Assembly: GCA_002346525.1 (NCBI GenBank)
Contig: DDZY01000004.1
Coordinates: 2,923-8,076 of the forward strand
Reading direction: 5' to 3'
DNA from: Proteobacteria bacterium UBA2996
GTDB lineage: Bacteria; Pseudomonadota; Gammaproteobacteria; Arenicellales; UBA868
DNA length: 5,154 nt
In this document: piece by piece, positions 4,574-5,154 of the stretch
How the letters are laid out: each line of letters opens with the position of its first letter
Numbering within the stretch: position 1 is the first letter of the stretch
The notes under the pieces: generated by a model
The model's input: the letters and a program-made list of their open reading frames with translations, nothing else
Databases searched by the model: none
What the model was told of the DNA's origin: nothing
Translations under genes and position numbers: made by a program

Positions 4574-4972
4574 ATGAGTCAGGATCCGGTATTTCATAAC
4601 TTTGATGAGGCGCCCAGACACGTCGCCCCCTTCAGCCACGCGGTGGAGGTCGACGGGTGGATTCAGTTAACGGGACAGATGCCAACGGATCCCGACGATG
4701 ACAGTGCGCCGTTGCCTGAGGGGGTCCAAGCGCAGACGCGCCGTGTGATGAACAATCTCATCATCGTGTTGAAAGGCCTGGGTCTGGATCTTTCGCACGT
4801 GCTGTCGTGCCGGGTCTACCTGACCGAGTTCGCACGCGATTATGAGGTCATGAACCAGACTTACCGCGCTTACTTTCCTGCGGGACGTTTGCCCGCGCGC
4901 ACCTGTATCGGGGTCACAGGGCTCGCCCGTGAAGCACTCGTTGAAATTGATATGGTGGCCAAGCGGCCATAG
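4574..4972 (+). CDS. RidA/YjgF/YER057c/UK114-family protein (enamine/imine deaminase type)
   Basis: A 132-residue cytoplasmic protein of the Rid family, whose active members hydrolyse reactive enamine/imine intermediates such as 2-aminoacrylate released by PLP enzymes; they work as trimers with active sites between subunits. Family marks are IQLTGQMPTDP (30-40, aligning with the TSGQIP region), the helix VQAQTRRVMNNLIIVLKGLGLDLSHVL (51-77), the strand CRVYLTEF (79-86), and LPARTCIGVTGLAREALVEIDMVA (106-129). Arg109 aligns with the catalytic, carboxylate-binding Arg of E. coli RidA, and Glu124 with its conserved Glu, so deaminase activity is plausible. Cys111-Ile-Gly-Val replaces the more usual CVEV, so it is not necessarily an orthologue of E. 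coli RidA, and other Rid subfamilies act in catabolic pathways. The start is ATG 4574, with a strong AAGGAG (4561-4566) 7 bases upstream. It probably shares a transcript with the preceding membrane gene. Confidence 0.92.
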   Translation: MSQDPVFHNFDEAPRHVAPFSHAVEVDGWIQLTGQMPTDPDDDSAPLPEGVQAQTRRVMNNLIIVLKGLGLDLSHVLSCRVYLTEFARDYEVMNQTYRAYFPAGRLPARTCIGVTGLAREALVEIDMVAKRP

Positions 4973-4990
4973 GCTTCTTGAACTGGATTG

Positions 4991-5154
4991 GTGGCCGGTC
5001 CCTTGAGGCATAACAAAACGACCCGTACGCTTCGCGTCTTTCTTGGTGCGGGACTTCTCGCACCGGGCCTGGTTGTCGGCAGTGCTCTTGGCGTTACCCA
5101 GACTGCGGATCAGCGCCTCGCGCTTGCCCTCGTGAGCCTTAGCTGTGACGACGC
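4991..5154 (+). CDS. Unidentified, possibly exported protein, N-terminal part, cut by the right edge
   Basis: An open frame begins after a TGA at 4979-4981 and runs off the window. Possible starts are TTG 4988, GTG 4991 and TTG 5003. The GTG is reported, but TTG 5003 has a GGTGG at 4990-4994 with 8-base spacing and is equally possible. The N-terminus has a basic region (RHNKTTRTLR) followed by a hydrophobic stretch (VFLGAGLLAPGLVVGSALGV), like a Sec signal peptide with cleavage perhaps near SALG/V. The following TQTADQRLALALVSLSCDD is not recognised. About 54 codons are visible, too few to name a family. It lies 18 bases after the RidA-family stop on the same strand, so it could be in the same transcript. 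Confidence 0.45.
   Translation, partial: MAGPLRHNKTTRTLRVFLGAGLLAPGLVVGSALGVTQTADQRLALALVSLSCDD

Noticed and set aside
4956..4969. Small hairpin TGGCC-AAGC-GGCCA at the end of the RidA-family gene
   Set aside because: The stem is only 5 pairs, lies within the last codons and has no T-run, so there is no good case for a terminator.
4667..5011. 114-codon minus-strand frame across the RidA-family gene
   Set aside because: RidA motifs and a strong ribosome binding site on the plus strand explain this region.
1..5154. Mobile elements, CRISPR arrays, tRNA or rRNA genes, defence systems
   Set aside because: No regularly spaced repeats, transposase or integrase motifs, terminal inverted repeats, tRNA-like cloverleaf or rRNA sequence were seen.

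Overview
The window looks like chromosomal DNA from a proteobacterium, most likely gammaproteobacterial (beta is possible). The strongest pointer is the left-edge gene, whose translation matches the C-terminus of isocitrate dehydrogenase kinase/phosphatase (AceK), an enzyme known essentially from Proteobacteria. Base composition is moderately GC-rich and even throughout. Most genes have clear Shine-Dalgarno sites. I see no phage, transposon, CRISPR, tRNA or rRNA. No gene-free stretch exceeds 300 bases; the largest gap is about 155 bases.

Layout, left to right. (1) The 3' end of an aceK-like gene, +. (2) A complete amidase-signature hydrolase with a GTG start, +. (3) A single-domain cupin, -, convergent with the amidase. 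(4) A 76-residue hypothetical ORF, +. (5) A second small cupin of the DUF861/Cupin_3 type, -, convergent with the small ORF. (6) A 2-oxoglutarate/Fe(II) oxygenase of the prolyl-hydroxylase fold, +, divergent from that cupin. (7) A 100-residue antibiotic-biosynthesis-monooxygenase (ABM) domain protein, -, whose stop lies 2 bases from the oxygenase stop. (8) A two-helix inner-membrane protein, +. (9) A RidA/YjgF-family enamine/imine deaminase, +, with a strong ribosome binding site. (10) The start of an unidentified, possibly exported protein running off the right edge, +.

Apart from aceK (glyoxylate bypass control), the recognisable proteins are small soluble enzymes or binding proteins of the kind found in catabolic or small-molecule modification gene sets: an amide hydrolase, two cupins, a 2OG oxygenase, an ABM-domain protein and RidA. 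They do not form one operon. From the amidase to the membrane protein the strand changes at every gene, giving three tight convergent pairs (12, 7 and 2 bases between stops) and three divergent intergenic regions. A joint pathway is therefore only an inference from proximity. The most suggestive regulatory clue is a 16-base sequence, 14 of 16 identical, present in the upstream regions of both cupins; the second copy is shared with the divergent 2OG oxygenase. No clearly new defence or mobile system is visible.
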